From Dickeya zeae NCPPB 2538 (lineage in GTDB: Bacteria; Pseudomonadota; Gammaproteobacteria; Enterobacterales; Enterobacteriaceae), in assembly GCF_000406165.1 (NCBI RefSeq), contig NZ_CM001977.1, forward strand, positions 2,195,915 to 2,259,914: DNA of 64,000 nt. The letters run 5' to 3'. The notes under the pieces are model-generated. The model was not told the DNA's origin, made no database searches, and worked only from the letters and a program-made list of their open reading frames with translations. Each line of letters begins with the position of its first letter. Within the stretch, counting starts at the first letter, position 1. The position numbers were made by a program, and so were the translations under genes. Shown here one piece after another: positions 27,596 through 36,146 of the stretch.

Positions 27596-27786
27596 GCTAC
27601 ATCCTCTGTCTTCTGAATACGCGCCACTCTCAGGCCAACTACTTACAACGGGAGTGACACGCTACAAAAAGCTGTATGAATAGCGAGCGGGGTAAAGGCG
27701 AAACCGGTATACCAGCACCATCACGATGACCGGGTAACAGCAACGAGTAAATGAAATGAACCTATCCCGCGTCGTACCGTCGTGAC

Positions 27787-28659
27787 TTAGCCCGCTAAAG
27801 CCGGGTGTTGCCAGACTGGCTCCACGCCCGCAGGCAACCACAATTTTCGCCCCAACTCTATCCAGGCACAGGGTTGATGAAAGTCCGACCCCTGTGACCC
27901 CAGCAAATGATAGTCCTGCGCATAACGCGCCAGTTGTGAACGCTCGTCCGGTGCCTGCTGACATTGGGCGATTTCCATCGCCTCCCCACCACAATCGGCA
28001 ACATGCCCGATCAGGCGTTTGAGCCATTTGGTGGTCAGGTCATAACGGCCAGGATGCGCCAGCACCGCCACTCCACCCGACTGACGGATAGCGTCCACGG
28101 CTTGTTGTATTGTACACCACTGTGGCGGTACATAGCCGGTTTTCCCTTTCGCCAGATATTTTTTAAACACCTGGGCGACGGTGTCGGCTTTTCCCAGCTC
28201 GACCAGATAGCGCGCAAAATGCCCACGGGTGATCATGCCGCCCTCCGCCAGCCGCGATGCGCCAGCCAGCGCATCGGGGATCAGCGCCTTTTCCAGCCGA
28301 TAGGCTATTTGTTCCGCCCGTTGCTGACGGTACTGCACTTGCTGTTGCAGCAACGAGGTCAGCGCCGGATGGTCACAATCCATTCCCAGTCCGACAATAT
28401 GAATTTCGTGGTTTTCCCAGACAGTGGAAATCTCAACACCAGCAATCAACCGCAGCGGTAATGCCTGCTGCACAATGGCCGCTCGCGCCTGCGCTACTGC
28501 TGCCGTGGTGTCGTGATCGGTAATTGCCAACACGCTGACGCGCATACTCACCGCTCGCTGCACCAACTCAGCAGGCGTCAGTAATCCGTCAGACGCCGTG
28601 GTATGGCTGTGCAAGTCATACAGGGGAAATGCAGGTGATGCGGGTAACTCATCTGGCAC
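27787..28659 (-). CDS. rnm: Rnm (YciV), PHP-domain 5'-3' exoribonuclease
   Basis: A 290-residue PHP phosphoesterase. The metal-binding motifs YDLHSHTTASDGLLTP (residues 14-29), ITDHDTTAA and AGVEIST and the C-terminal GSQGSDFHQP are all present. E. coli YciV (Rnm, RNase AM) trims 5' ends of rRNAs and hydrolyses 3',5'-bisphosphonucleotides. It is read divergently from the trp operon, the position that earned the older name trpH. No catalytic residue appears to be missing. Confidence 0.93.
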   Translation of the reverse strand: MPDELPASPAFPLYDLHSHTTASDGLLTPAELVQRAVSMRVSVLAITDHDTTAAVAQARAAIVQQALPLRLIAGVEISTVWENHEIHIVGLGMDCDHPALTSLLQQQVQYRQQRAEQIAYRLEKALIPDALAGASRLAEGGMITRGHFARYLVELGKADTVAQVFKKYLAKGKTGYVPPQWCTIQQAVDAIRQSGGVAVLAHPGRYDLTTKWLKRLIGHVADCGGEAMEIAQCQQAPDERSQLARYAQDYHLLGSQGSDFHQPCAWIELGRKLWLPAGVEPVWQHPALAG

Positions 28660-28808
28660 GTCGGGTATCTCGCTGTTTCAGGAAATTTCAGGCGGCATGA
28701 TGCCATCAACCTGACCAAAAAGGAAAAAAGATCGGTCCGTGCTGCCTGATCTCACCATCCTGTCGTCAGCCACCAGACATTTCCCCGAAAAAATCCGGTT
28801 AAATGTTA

Positions 28809-28843
28809 TTGACTTCCTTTCTGCGTTCCAGTTAACTAGTACA
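28809..28843 (+). promoter_or_regulatory. trp promoter with TrpR operator
   Basis: TTGACT (28809-28814) and TTAACT (28832-28837) are 17 bp apart, as in the E. coli trp promoter. The sequence GTTAACTAGTACACAAGTTC from 28831 nearly repeats the E. coli operator/start region, so TrpR with bound tryptophan should cover the -10 element. Confidence 0.88.
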
Positions 28844-28878
28844 CAAGTTCAAACGTAGCGATAAGCGAGGATATGGCG

Positions 28879-28950
28879 ATGACGGTAACAACCCTGCCCT
28901 TGAAAAATAATGCTGGTTGGTGGCGCTTCTCCCTGTTGCGGGTGAAGTGA
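28879..28950 (+). CDS. trpL: TrpL, trp operon leader peptide
   Basis: A 23-codon frame, MTVTTLPLKNNAGWWRFSLL ending RVK, carries adjacent Trp codons (GWWR) as required for attenuation. An AGCGAGG ribosome site lies 8 nt before this ATG; a second in-frame ATG two codons upstream is too close to it. It is longer than the 14-residue E. coli leader. Stalling at the Trp codons when charged tRNA-Trp is scarce should favour the antiterminator. Confidence 0.85.
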   Translation: MTVTTLPLKNNAGWWRFSLLRVK

Positions 28951-28985
28951 TAACGCATAGCCATTTTCCGACATGCCTATCCTGA

Positions 28986-29009
28986 AACCCGCTGGTAGCG
29001 GGTTTTTTT
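28986..29009 (+). terminator. trp attenuator terminator
   Basis: AACCCGCT and AGCGGGTT form a perfect 8-bp stem with loop GGT, followed by a run of T. The left arm (ACCCGC) can instead pair with GCGGGT at 28938-28943 inside trpL, which gives the antiterminator. This is the classic competing 2:3 and 3:4 arrangement, 25 nt ahead of trpE. Confidence 0.88.
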
Positions 29010-29033
29010 ATGGACAAAATACGAGTAAACATC

Positions 29034-30596
29034 ATGCACACACCACAACCTGAACTAGAGCTGTTGCGCGTCGACGCCGAATACCGTAACGATCCCAGCG
29101 CCACGTTCCACCAATTATGCGGCGCACGTCCGGCAACGCTGTTGCTGGAGTCAGCGGAGATCGATAGCAAGCAGAATCTGCAGAGCTTGCTGATTGTCGA
29201 CAGTGCATTACGCATTACCGCCCTCGGTTCGCAGGTATCCATTCAGGCATTAACAGCTAACGGTGCCTCGCTGTTACCGTTGCTGGACAAGGCATTACCG
29301 AGCGATGTCACGGTCGATGTGCGTCCAAATGGCCGTGAACTGACCTTCCCTGGCATCGACGGTCTGTTAGATGAAGATGCACGCCTGCGCTCGCTGTCGG
29401 TATTTGATGCGCTGCGCCAGATGCTGACACTGGTGACCTGCCCGCCGGACGAACGCGAAGCGATGTTCTTCGGTGGCCTGTTCGCCTACGACCTGGTGGC
29501 CGGCTTCGAAAGCCTGCCGCCACTCAGCCAGCAACAACGCTGCCCGGATTACTGTTTTTACCTGGCCGAAACACTGCTGATTGTGGATCACCAAAAACGG
29601 GTCACCCATTTGCAAGCCAGCCTGTTTACACCTGACGCCACCGAGCGTCTGCGTCTGCAACAACGTTTGGAGCAGTTACAACACCAGTTACGTCAGCCTG
29701 CTCCAGCATTGCCGTACCAGACGGTAGACACCATGACACTGAGCTGCAATCAGAGCGATGAAGACTATGGTGCCGTCGTCAGCCAAATGCAGCAGGCAAT
29801 CCGTATCGGTGAGATCTTTCAGGTCGTCCCATCCCGTCGCTTCTCGCTGCCATGCCCGTCACCGTTGGCCGCCTACCAGACGCTGAAAGACAACAATCCG
29901 AGTCCTTACATGTTTTACATGCAAGATCAGGATTTCACCCTGTTCGGTGCCTCGCCGGAAAGCTCGCTCAAATATGACGCCATCAGCCGCCAGATTGAGA
30001 TCTACCCTATTGCAGGCACTCGACCTCGTGGACGTCGCGCCGACGGCTCGCTGGACCGGGATCTGGACAGCCGTATCGAACTGGAAATGCGCACCGACCA
30101 TAAAGAACTGGCCGAGCACCTGATGCTGGTGGACCTGGCTCGCAACGATTTGGCGCGGATCTGCGAACCCGGCAGCCGCTATGTCGCTGACCTGACCAAA
30201 GTAGACCGCTACTCATTCGTTATGCATCTGGTCTCTCGGGTGGTTGGCACGCTGCGTCACGATCTGGATGTCCTGCACGCCTACCGCGCTTGTATGAACA
30301 TGGGGACGCTCAGCGGCGCGCCTAAAGTCCGGGCGATGCAGTTGATCGCGGAAAGTGAGAAAACACGCCGCGGCAGCTACGGCGGTGCGGTAGGTTACTT
30401 CACCGCACGTGGCGACCTCGATACCTGCATCGTCATCCGTTCCGCCTATGTAGAAGATGGCATCGCTACCGTGCAGGCTGGTGCTGGCGTCGTGCTGGAT
30501 TCCCAGCCACAAGCCGAAGCCGACGAAACCCGTAACAAAGCCCGCGCGGTTCTGCGCGCGATTGCCAGCGCGCATCATGCCCGGGAGGTGTTCTGA
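29034..30596 (+). CDS. trpE: TrpE, anthranilate synthase component I
   Basis: A 520-residue chorismate-utilising enzyme that makes anthranilate with ammonia supplied by TrpG. The regulatory N-terminus LLLESAEIDSK contains the feedback tryptophan-binding motif. The catalytic domain includes GEIFQVVPSRRFSLP, GTRPRGRRADGSLDRDL and MNMGTLSGAPKVRAMQLIAE, all as in E. coli TrpE (520 residues). The frame runs eight codons further upstream into the attenuator T-run; the second ATG gives MHTPQPELELL, matching the family start. Its stop overlaps trpG (TGATG). Confidence 0.96.
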   Translation: MHTPQPELELLRVDAEYRNDPSATFHQLCGARPATLLLESAEIDSKQNLQSLLIVDSALRITALGSQVSIQALTANGASLLPLLDKALPSDVTVDVRPNGRELTFPGIDGLLDEDARLRSLSVFDALRQMLTLVTCPPDEREAMFFGGLFAYDLVAGFESLPPLSQQQRCPDYCFYLAETLLIVDHQKRVTHLQASLFTPDATERLRLQQRLEQLQHQLRQPAPALPYQTVDTMTLSCNQSDEDYGAVVSQMQQAIRIGEIFQVVPSRRFSLPCPSPLAAYQTLKDNNPSPYMFYMQDQDFTLFGASPESSLKYDAISRQIEIYPIAGTRPRGRRADGSLDRDLDSRIELEMRTDHKELAEHLMLVDLARNDLARICEPGSRYVADLTKVDRYSFVMHLVSRVVGTLRHDLDVLHAYRACMNMGTLSGAPKVRAMQLIAESEKTRRGSYGGAVGYFTARGDLDTCIVIRSAYVEDGIATVQAGAGVVLDSQPQAEADETRNKARAVLRAIASAHHAREVF

Positions 30597-31174
30597 TGGC
30601 CGATATCCTGCTACTCGATAACATTGATTCTTTTACCTATAACCTGGTCGACCAACTGCGTGCCAGCGGCCACAACGTGGTGGTGTATCGTAACCAATTG
30701 CCTGCTGACGTGATCATCGAGCGCCTGCAGCACATGGAAAAACCGGTGTTGATGCTCTCTCCCGGGCCAGGTACCCCCTCTGAAGCCGGGTGCATGCCGG
30801 TGTTGCTGCAACGCTTGCGCGGCCAACTGCCGATTATCGGGATTTGTCTGGGACATCAGGCCATCGTCGAAGCCTATGGCGGTCATGTCGGTCAGGCCGG
30901 TGAAATCCTGCACGGTAAAGCCTCCAGCGTTGAACACGATGGTCAGGCCATGTTCATCGGATTACCCAGCCCGTTGCCAGTAGCACGCTATCACTCGCTG
31001 GTGGGAAGCAACATCCCGGCTGAACTGGTGATTAACGCCAGTTTCAACGGCATGGTGATGGCAGTGCGCCACGATGCACACCGTGTCTGCGGTTTCCAGT
31101 TCCACCCGGAATCGATACTAACGACTCATGGTGCGCGTTTGCTGAATCAGACGCTGGACTGGGCTTTGGCTTGA
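30596..31174 (+). CDS. trpG: TrpG, anthranilate synthase glutaminase component
   Basis: This 192-residue class-I glutamine amidotransferase supplies ammonia to TrpE. The oxyanion motif LSPGPGTPSEAG, the nucleophile block GICLGHQAIVEAYGG (catalytic Cys) and the FQFHPESILT His-Glu pair are intact. In E. coli this domain is fused to TrpD; here it is a separate gene that ends 18 nt before trpD. It overlaps trpE by one base, consistent with coupled synthesis of the two subunits. Confidence 0.95.
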   Translation: MADILLLDNIDSFTYNLVDQLRASGHNVVVYRNQLPADVIIERLQHMEKPVLMLSPGPGTPSEAGCMPVLLQRLRGQLPIIGICLGHQAIVEAYGGHVGQAGEILHGKASSVEHDGQAMFIGLPSPLPVARYHSLVGSNIPAELVINASFNGMVMAVRHDAHRVCGFQFHPESILTTHGARLLNQTLDWALA

Positions 31175-31192
31175 ATGGAAGGAGACACACGA

Positions 31193-32191
31193 ATGCAACA
31201 GATTCTTGAGAAATTGTACCGTGCCGACATTCTGAGTCAGGCGGAAAGTCAGCAACTGTTTGCCGCTATTATTCAGGGCGAGCTGGAGCCGACACAGTTG
31301 GCGGCAGCACTCATCAGCATGAAAGTGCGCGGTGAACACCCCGATGAAATCGCGGGTGCCGCGACGGCGTTGCTGGCTGATGCCAAACCGTTCCCGCGTC
31401 CAGACTACCTGTTTGCTGATATTGTCGGCACCGGCGGTGATGGCTCCAACAGCATCAACATTTCTACCGCCAGTGCTTTTGTCGCGGCCGCCTGTGGGGT
31501 AAAAGTCGCCAAACACGGCAACCGTAGCGTTTCCAGCCGTTCAGGATCGTCTGATTTATTGTCGGCCTTCGGCATCAAACTCGATATGTCGGCAGAGTTA
31601 TCCCGTCAGGCATTGGATGATCTGGGCGTATGTTTTCTGTTTGCGCCGCAATACCACACCGGTTTTCGTCACGCGATGCCAGTGCGCCAACAGTTAAAAA
31701 CCCGCACCCTGTTCAACGTGTTAGGGCCGCTGATTAACCCGGCACGTCCGCCGCTGGCGCTGATTGGCGTCTACCGGCCCGAGCTGGTCGCGCCGATTGC
31801 CGAAACGCTGAAAGTACTGGGGTATCAGCGTGCCGCGGTGGTACACGGCGGTGGAATGGATGAAGTCGCCATTCATGCCCCAACGCACGTGGCGGAACTG
31901 CGTGACGGGCAGGTAACCACCTACCAGTTAACCCCCCATGATTTCGGTCTGGACTCCTTCTCGCTGGACGATTTGCTGGGCGGCTCACCGGAAGAAAACC
32001 GTGATATTCTGGCCCGATTGCTCCAGGGTAAAGGGCAACCCGCGCACGATGCCGCCGTCGCGGCTAATGTGGCGCTCTTGTTAAAACTGTTCGGACAGGA
32101 AGATCTGCGGCAGAATGCCCAGCAAGCACTGGACGTGATTCATAGCGGTCAGGCTTACCAGCGTGTGTTGGAACTGGCAACCAGAGGATGA
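31193..32191 (+). CDS. trpD: TrpD, anthranilate phosphoribosyltransferase
   Basis: A 332-residue enzyme that joins anthranilate to PRPP. The phosphate-binding motif DIVGTGGDGSNSINIST (about residues 77-93), the KHGNRSVSSRSGSSDLL motif and the NVLGPLINPARP loop are those of the family. The ATG at 31193 has an AAGGAG site about 8 nt before it; the frame continues six codons upstream. The stop overlaps the ATG cluster that begins trpC. Confidence 0.95.
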   Translation: MQQILEKLYRADILSQAESQQLFAAIIQGELEPTQLAAALISMKVRGEHPDEIAGAATALLADAKPFPRPDYLFADIVGTGGDGSNSINISTASAFVAAACGVKVAKHGNRSVSSRSGSSDLLSAFGIKLDMSAELSRQALDDLGVCFLFAPQYHTGFRHAMPVRQQLKTRTLFNVLGPLINPARPPLALIGVYRPELVAPIAETLKVLGYQRAAVVHGGGMDEVAIHAPTHVAELRDGQVTTYQLTPHDFGLDSFSLDDLLGGSPEENRDILARLLQGKGQPAHDAAVAANVALLLKLFGQEDLRQNAQQALDVIHSGQAYQRVLELATRG

Positions 32192-33585
32192 TGATGAACA
32201 TGCAGGAAACCGTATTAACCAAAATCGTGCGCGACAAGGCGCTGTGGGTAACCGAGCGCAAACAACGACAGCCGCTCGACAGCTTTCAGTCGCAGGTCAC
32301 GCCCAGTTCACGCCATTTCTATCAGTCGCTGAAAAAGGCCAGCCCGGCATTCATTCTGGAATGTAAAAAAGCCTCCCCCTCCAAGGGGTTGATACGGGCT
32401 GATTTTGACCCGGCGGCTATCGCGCGGGTCTATCAGGATTACGCCTCCGCCATTTCCGTGTTGACTGACGAGAAGTACTTTCAAGGTGACTTTGCTTTTC
32501 TGACCCAGGTGAGCGCCGTGGTTGCCCAACCGGTTCTGTGCAAAGATTTTATTATCGACCCGTATCAGATTTACCTGGCCCGTTACTATCAGGCAGATGC
32601 CATCCTGCTGATGCTCTCAGTGTTGGATGATGACCAGTATCGTCAGTTGGCACAGGTGGCACACAGTCTGGATATGGGCATTCTGACTGAAGTTAGCAAC
32701 GAAGCCGAACTGGCGCGCGCCATCGCGCTGGAGGCCCGCGTTGTCGGCATTAATAACCGCGATTTGCGCGACCTCTCCATCGATTTGAACCGTACCCGCA
32801 CACTGGCACCACAGTTACCGGCCAGCGTCACGGTCATCAGCGAATCCGGTATCAGCCGCTATGCCCATATTCAGGAATTAAGTCAGTATGCCAATGGCTT
32901 TCTGATCGGCAGTTCGCTGATGGAGGAAGACGACCTGTCCATGGCGGTGCGTCGGGTTATTTTGGGCGAAAACAAGGTCTGTGGACTGACTCGACCTGAA
33001 GATGCCGCCGCCGCGTTCCAGGCCGGTGCGGTATATGGCGGGCTGATTTTTGTTGCCAGCTCACCGCGTTACGTGACAACGTCACAAGCACGTACCGTCA
33101 TGGCTGGCGCCCCGTTGCGCTATGTCGGGGTATTCCATAATGCGCCACTGGCTGAAATCGTGGAAGCGGCATCATCGCTTCAACTGGCAGCAGTTCAATT
33201 ACATGGCCATGAAGACGACGCCACCGTTGCTGCACTGAGGGAACAACTGCCTGCAACCTGCCAGATATGGAAAGCCCAACCGGTCGGCGATACGCTGCCC
33301 CCTCTGGCACTGCCACAGGTTGATCGGATACTGCTCGACAACGGTCAGGGCGGCAGTGGTCAATCGTTCAACTGGTCGTTGCTGCAAGGACAATCGTTAC
33401 AGCAGGTATTGCTGGCCGGTGGCCTCAACCCGGACAACATCGCACAAGCGGCCAAATTCGGCGCGGCAGGACTGGATGTTAACTCCGGCGTAGAATCGCA
33501 ACCCGGCATCAAAGATTCACAAAAAATTGCAGCGGTATTTCAAACGCTGCGTGCGGCGCAATCCCGTCGCACCTCTCATGCATAA
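32188..33585 (+). CDS. trpC: TrpCF, bifunctional indole-3-glycerol-phosphate synthase / PRA isomerase
   Basis: A 465-residue fusion of two TIM barrels. Residues to about 260 are the IGPS domain (FILECKKASPSKGLIRADFDP, LTDEKYFQGDF, VISESGISRY). The rest is the phosphoribosylanthranilate isomerase domain (KVCGLTRPEDAAAAFQAGA, AAVQLHGHED, LLAGGLNPDN). It performs two consecutive steps after TrpD. Several in-frame ATGs stand at the start; the AGAGG site at 32183-32187 would best serve the one at 32194, so the true N-terminus may be two codons shorter. The fusion is the same as in E. coli. Confidence 0.95.
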   Translation: MMMNMQETVLTKIVRDKALWVTERKQRQPLDSFQSQVTPSSRHFYQSLKKASPAFILECKKASPSKGLIRADFDPAAIARVYQDYASAISVLTDEKYFQGDFAFLTQVSAVVAQPVLCKDFIIDPYQIYLARYYQADAILLMLSVLDDDQYRQLAQVAHSLDMGILTEVSNEAELARAIALEARVVGINNRDLRDLSIDLNRTRTLAPQLPASVTVISESGISRYAHIQELSQYANGFLIGSSLMEEDDLSMAVRRVILGENKVCGLTRPEDAAAAFQAGAVYGGLIFVASSPRYVTTSQARTVMAGAPLRYVGVFHNAPLAEIVEAASSLQLAAVQLHGHEDDATVAALREQLPATCQIWKAQPVGDTLPPLALPQVDRILLDNGQGGSGQSFNWSLLQGQSLQQVLLAGGLNPDNIAQAAKFGAAGLDVNSGVESQPGIKDSQKIAAVFQTLRAAQSRRTSHA

Positions 33586-33603
33586 AGAAGGTACAGGCTG
33601 ATT

Positions 33604-34794
33604 ATGACATTACTTAACCCTTATTTTGGCGAATTTGGTGGTCAGTATGTACCACAGATTCTGATGCCGGCCCTGCGTCAGTTGGAAGAGGCGTTTGTTA
33701 GCGCACAGCGTGATCCCGCGTTTCAGTCTGAGTTTAGCGATTTACTGAAGAATTATGCCGGTCGCCCGACCGCGCTGACGCGGTGTAAAAACCTGACGGC
33801 AGGCACCCGCACCACTCTCTACCTGAAACGTGAAGACCTGCTGCACGGCGGTGCCCACAAGACCAATCAGGTATTGGGTCAGGCGTTGCTGGCAAAACGG
33901 ATGGGTAAAACAGAAATTATCGCTGAAACCGGTGCGGGCCAACATGGTGTCGCCACGGCACTGGCGTGTGCGTTGTTAGGATTGAAATGCCGGGTTTACA
34001 TGGGTGCCAAGGATGTAGAACGTCAGTCGCCAAATGTATTTCGTATGCGCTTGATGGGCGCAGAAGTCATCCCGGTGCACAGCGGTTCTGCCACGCTGAA
34101 AGATGCGTGTAACGAGGCGCTGCGTGACTGGTCTGGTAGTTATGAAACGGCGCATTATCTGCTGGGTACTGCCGCCGGCCCCCATCCTTACCCCACCATT
34201 GTGCGGGAATTTCAGCGCATGATCGGGGAAGAAACGAAAGCCCAGGTGAAAGAAAAAGAAGGTCGCCTGCCGGATGCCGTGCTGGCTTGCGTCGGCGGTG
34301 GCTCTAATGCGATTGGTATGTTCGCCGATTTCATCGACGAGCCTTCTGTGCGCCTGATCGGTGTAGAACCGGCGGGACTCGGGATCGATACCGGGCACCA
34401 CGGCGCACCACTGAAACATGGTCGCACCGGTATTTACTTCGGGATGAAATCACCGATGATGCAGACGGATGACGGCCAGATTGAAGAGTCATACTCGATT
34501 TCAGCCGGTCTGGACTTCCCTTCAGTCGGTCCGCAGCATGCGTACCTAAACAGTATCGGGCGAGCGGAGTATGTGTCGGTAACCGACGACGAAGCGCTGA
34601 GTGCCTTTCGCGAGCTGTCTCGTCATGAGGGTATCATCCCGGCGCTGGAGTCATCCCATGCGTTGGCACATGCACTGAAAATGATCAACGATGAGCCGGA
34701 AAAAGAACAAATCCTGGTGGTGAATCTGTCCGGGCGCGGCGATAAAGACATTTTTACGGTTCACGACATTCTGAAATCCCGGGGAGAAATCTGA
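33604..34794 (+). CDS. trpB: TrpB, tryptophan synthase beta chain
   Basis: A 396-residue PLP enzyme that condenses indole with serine. The PLP lysine is in EDLLHGGAHKTNQVLGQALL (near residue 86). The GAGQHGVA substrate loop, the phosphate-binding CVGGGSNAIGMFADF and the C-terminal NLSGRGDKD follow E. coli TrpB (397 residues). It starts 18 nt after trpC and overlaps trpA by one base, as expected for a subunit pair that channels indole. Confidence 0.97.
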   Translation: MTLLNPYFGEFGGQYVPQILMPALRQLEEAFVSAQRDPAFQSEFSDLLKNYAGRPTALTRCKNLTAGTRTTLYLKREDLLHGGAHKTNQVLGQALLAKRMGKTEIIAETGAGQHGVATALACALLGLKCRVYMGAKDVERQSPNVFRMRLMGAEVIPVHSGSATLKDACNEALRDWSGSYETAHYLLGTAAGPHPYPTIVREFQRMIGEETKAQVKEKEGRLPDAVLACVGGGSNAIGMFADFIDEPSVRLIGVEPAGLGIDTGHHGAPLKHGRTGIYFGMKSPMMQTDDGQIEESYSISAGLDFPSVGPQHAYLNSIGRAEYVSVTDDEALSAFRELSRHEGIIPALESSHALAHALKMINDEPEKEQILVVNLSGRGDKDIFTVHDILKSRGEI

Positions 34795-35603
34795 TGGAAC
34801 GCTACCACGCTTTGTTTAAACGGTTATCTGAAAAGCAGGAAGGGGCGTTCGTACCGTTTGTCACTCTGGGTGACCCCACCCCAGCCTTGTCGCTACAGAT
34901 TATCGACACGCTGGTTGCCGCCGGAGCCGATGCACTGGAGTTGGGTATCCCGTTCTCCGATCCGCTGGCAGATGGCCCAACCATTCAGAATGCCACGCTG
35001 CGTGCCTTCGCCGCAGGCGTAACCCCGGCACAGTGTTTTGAAATGCTGGCCACTATCCGTCAGAAATACCCTGACCTGCCGATTGGGTTGCTGATGTACG
35101 CCAATCTGGTTTTCAGCAATGGTGTTGATGCCTTTTATCAGCGTTGCGCAGAAACTGGCGTTGACTCTGTGCTGGTCGCCGATGTACCGGTGGAAGAGTC
35201 AGCCCCGTTTCGTACTGCAGCCATGAAGCAGGGTGTTGCGCCTATCTTTATCTGTCCGCCGAATGCCGATGACGAGTTACTGCGTGAAATCGCTTCCTTT
35301 GGCCGCGGTTACACCTACCTGCTCTCTCGGGCTGGGGTAACCGGTGCAGAAACACGTGCTCAGCTACCATTACATCATTTACTGGAAAAATTGCAGGAAT
35401 ACCATGCAGCGCCACCGTTACTCGGTTTCGGTATTTCTGAACCGGCTCAGGTGCAGCAGGCGTTAACATCTGGCGCAGCCGGTGCGATTTCTGGTTCAGC
35501 GATTGTCAAAATCATTGAGCAGCACCATGAGCAACCGGATACGATGCTGGCAAAACTGAGCGAATTTGTCAGCACGATGAAAGCGGCCACCCGCACTCGC
35601 TGA
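34794..35603 (+). CDS. trpA: TrpA, tryptophan synthase alpha chain
   Basis: A 269-residue TIM-barrel enzyme that cleaves indole-3-glycerol phosphate to indole and glyceraldehyde 3-phosphate. The N-terminal FVPFVTLGDPTPALS carries the catalytic Glu nearby (DALELGIPFSDPLADGP has the family Glu and Asp). YTYLLSRAGVTG and the GFGISEPAQVQQA phosphate-binding turn are also present. Length matches E. coli TrpA (268). It closes the trp operon; a strong terminator follows. Confidence 0.97.
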   Translation: MERYHALFKRLSEKQEGAFVPFVTLGDPTPALSLQIIDTLVAAGADALELGIPFSDPLADGPTIQNATLRAFAAGVTPAQCFEMLATIRQKYPDLPIGLLMYANLVFSNGVDAFYQRCAETGVDSVLVADVPVEESAPFRTAAMKQGVAPIFICPPNADDELLREIASFGRGYTYLLSRAGVTGAETRAQLPLHHLLEKLQEYHAAPPLLGFGISEPAQVQQALTSGAAGAISGSAIVKIIEQHHEQPDTMLAKLSEFVSTMKAATRTR

Positions 35604-35629
35604 TTTATCTCCCTCTCCCTTTGTTTTGA

Positions 35630-35664
35630 CGCCATAGCTGTTGACCGGCTATGGCGTTTTTCTT
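35630..35664 (+). terminator. trp operon terminator
   Basis: A perfect 10-bp stem (ACGCCATAGC/GCTATGGCGT) with a 9-nt loop is followed by TTTTTCTT. It starts 27 nt after the trpA stop codon. Confidence 0.9.
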
Positions 35665-35940
35665 GTCAACCACTCCAGATCTTATCCGCGACGATACTGA
35701 CCCCTGCCTTGCCCGGTATCCTGTCGTTTAGTGATGTCGCGCCCTACCACTCCATTCACCCTCACTCACAAGCAGGGTTAACGTCACAAAATGATAAATA
35801 TGCTCACAAATATGAATTTATTAAGAAGAAAATAAATTGTTAAAATTTATAAATAAAAATAAAAGTCAATACAAATAAATCCTTAAAAGCCATTTATATG
35901 TAACAAATAAAATAAAAATGAAATAATTTAATTCCATTTT

Positions 35941-35959
35941 ATTGAAACATGGTTTTATT
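35941..35959. promoter_or_regulatory. KdgR-type operator (distal)
   Basis: ATTGAAACATGGTTTTATT matches the KdgR consensus AATGAAACANTGTTTCATT at 15 of 18 defined positions. It lies 188 nt upstream of the porin start codon, 46 nt before the proximal box. Confidence 0.65.
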
Positions 35960-36005
35960 TCTATAGGCATAGATTTCCTGCTATGTAAATAGACGAACAT
36001 CACAC

Positions 36006-36024
36006 AATGAAATGGCTTTTCATT
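36006..36024. promoter_or_regulatory. KdgR-type operator (proximal)
   Basis: AATGAAA-TGGCT-TTTCATT is a perfect 7-bp inverted repeat with the 5-bp spacing of known KdgR boxes. It lies 123 nt upstream of the porin start codon. KdgR represses pectin-catabolism genes in soft-rot bacteria and is released by 2-keto-3-deoxygluconate; that role here is inferred from the match. Confidence 0.8.
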
Positions 36025-36146
36025 TTTTTCAATTTGATGTTCCCGATCACACATTTGTAAGCAGAGATAAATAAAAATCGACATCGTGCTGCGCCACATC
36101 GGCGACACACCACTTATAAGAAATGATCTCTGAGAGGGTTATAACA

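Larger units (their letters stand above)
35604..36146 (+). other. trp terminator and AT-rich control region of the oligogalacturonate porin
   Basis: After the trp terminator and about 120 bases of ordinary DNA, the region from about 35790 to 36080 is very AT-rich. It contains two KdgR-type palindromes and a TCACA CRP half-site at 36047-36051. No gene is supported; an 80-codon minus-strand frame here is AT-driven noise. Confidence 0.7.

Noticed and set aside
13651..33090. A shared 17-base string (TACGTGACAACGTCACA) in rsxC and trpC
   Set aside because: Both copies are coding and encode YVTTSQ in unrelated proteins; coincidence is the simplest explanation.
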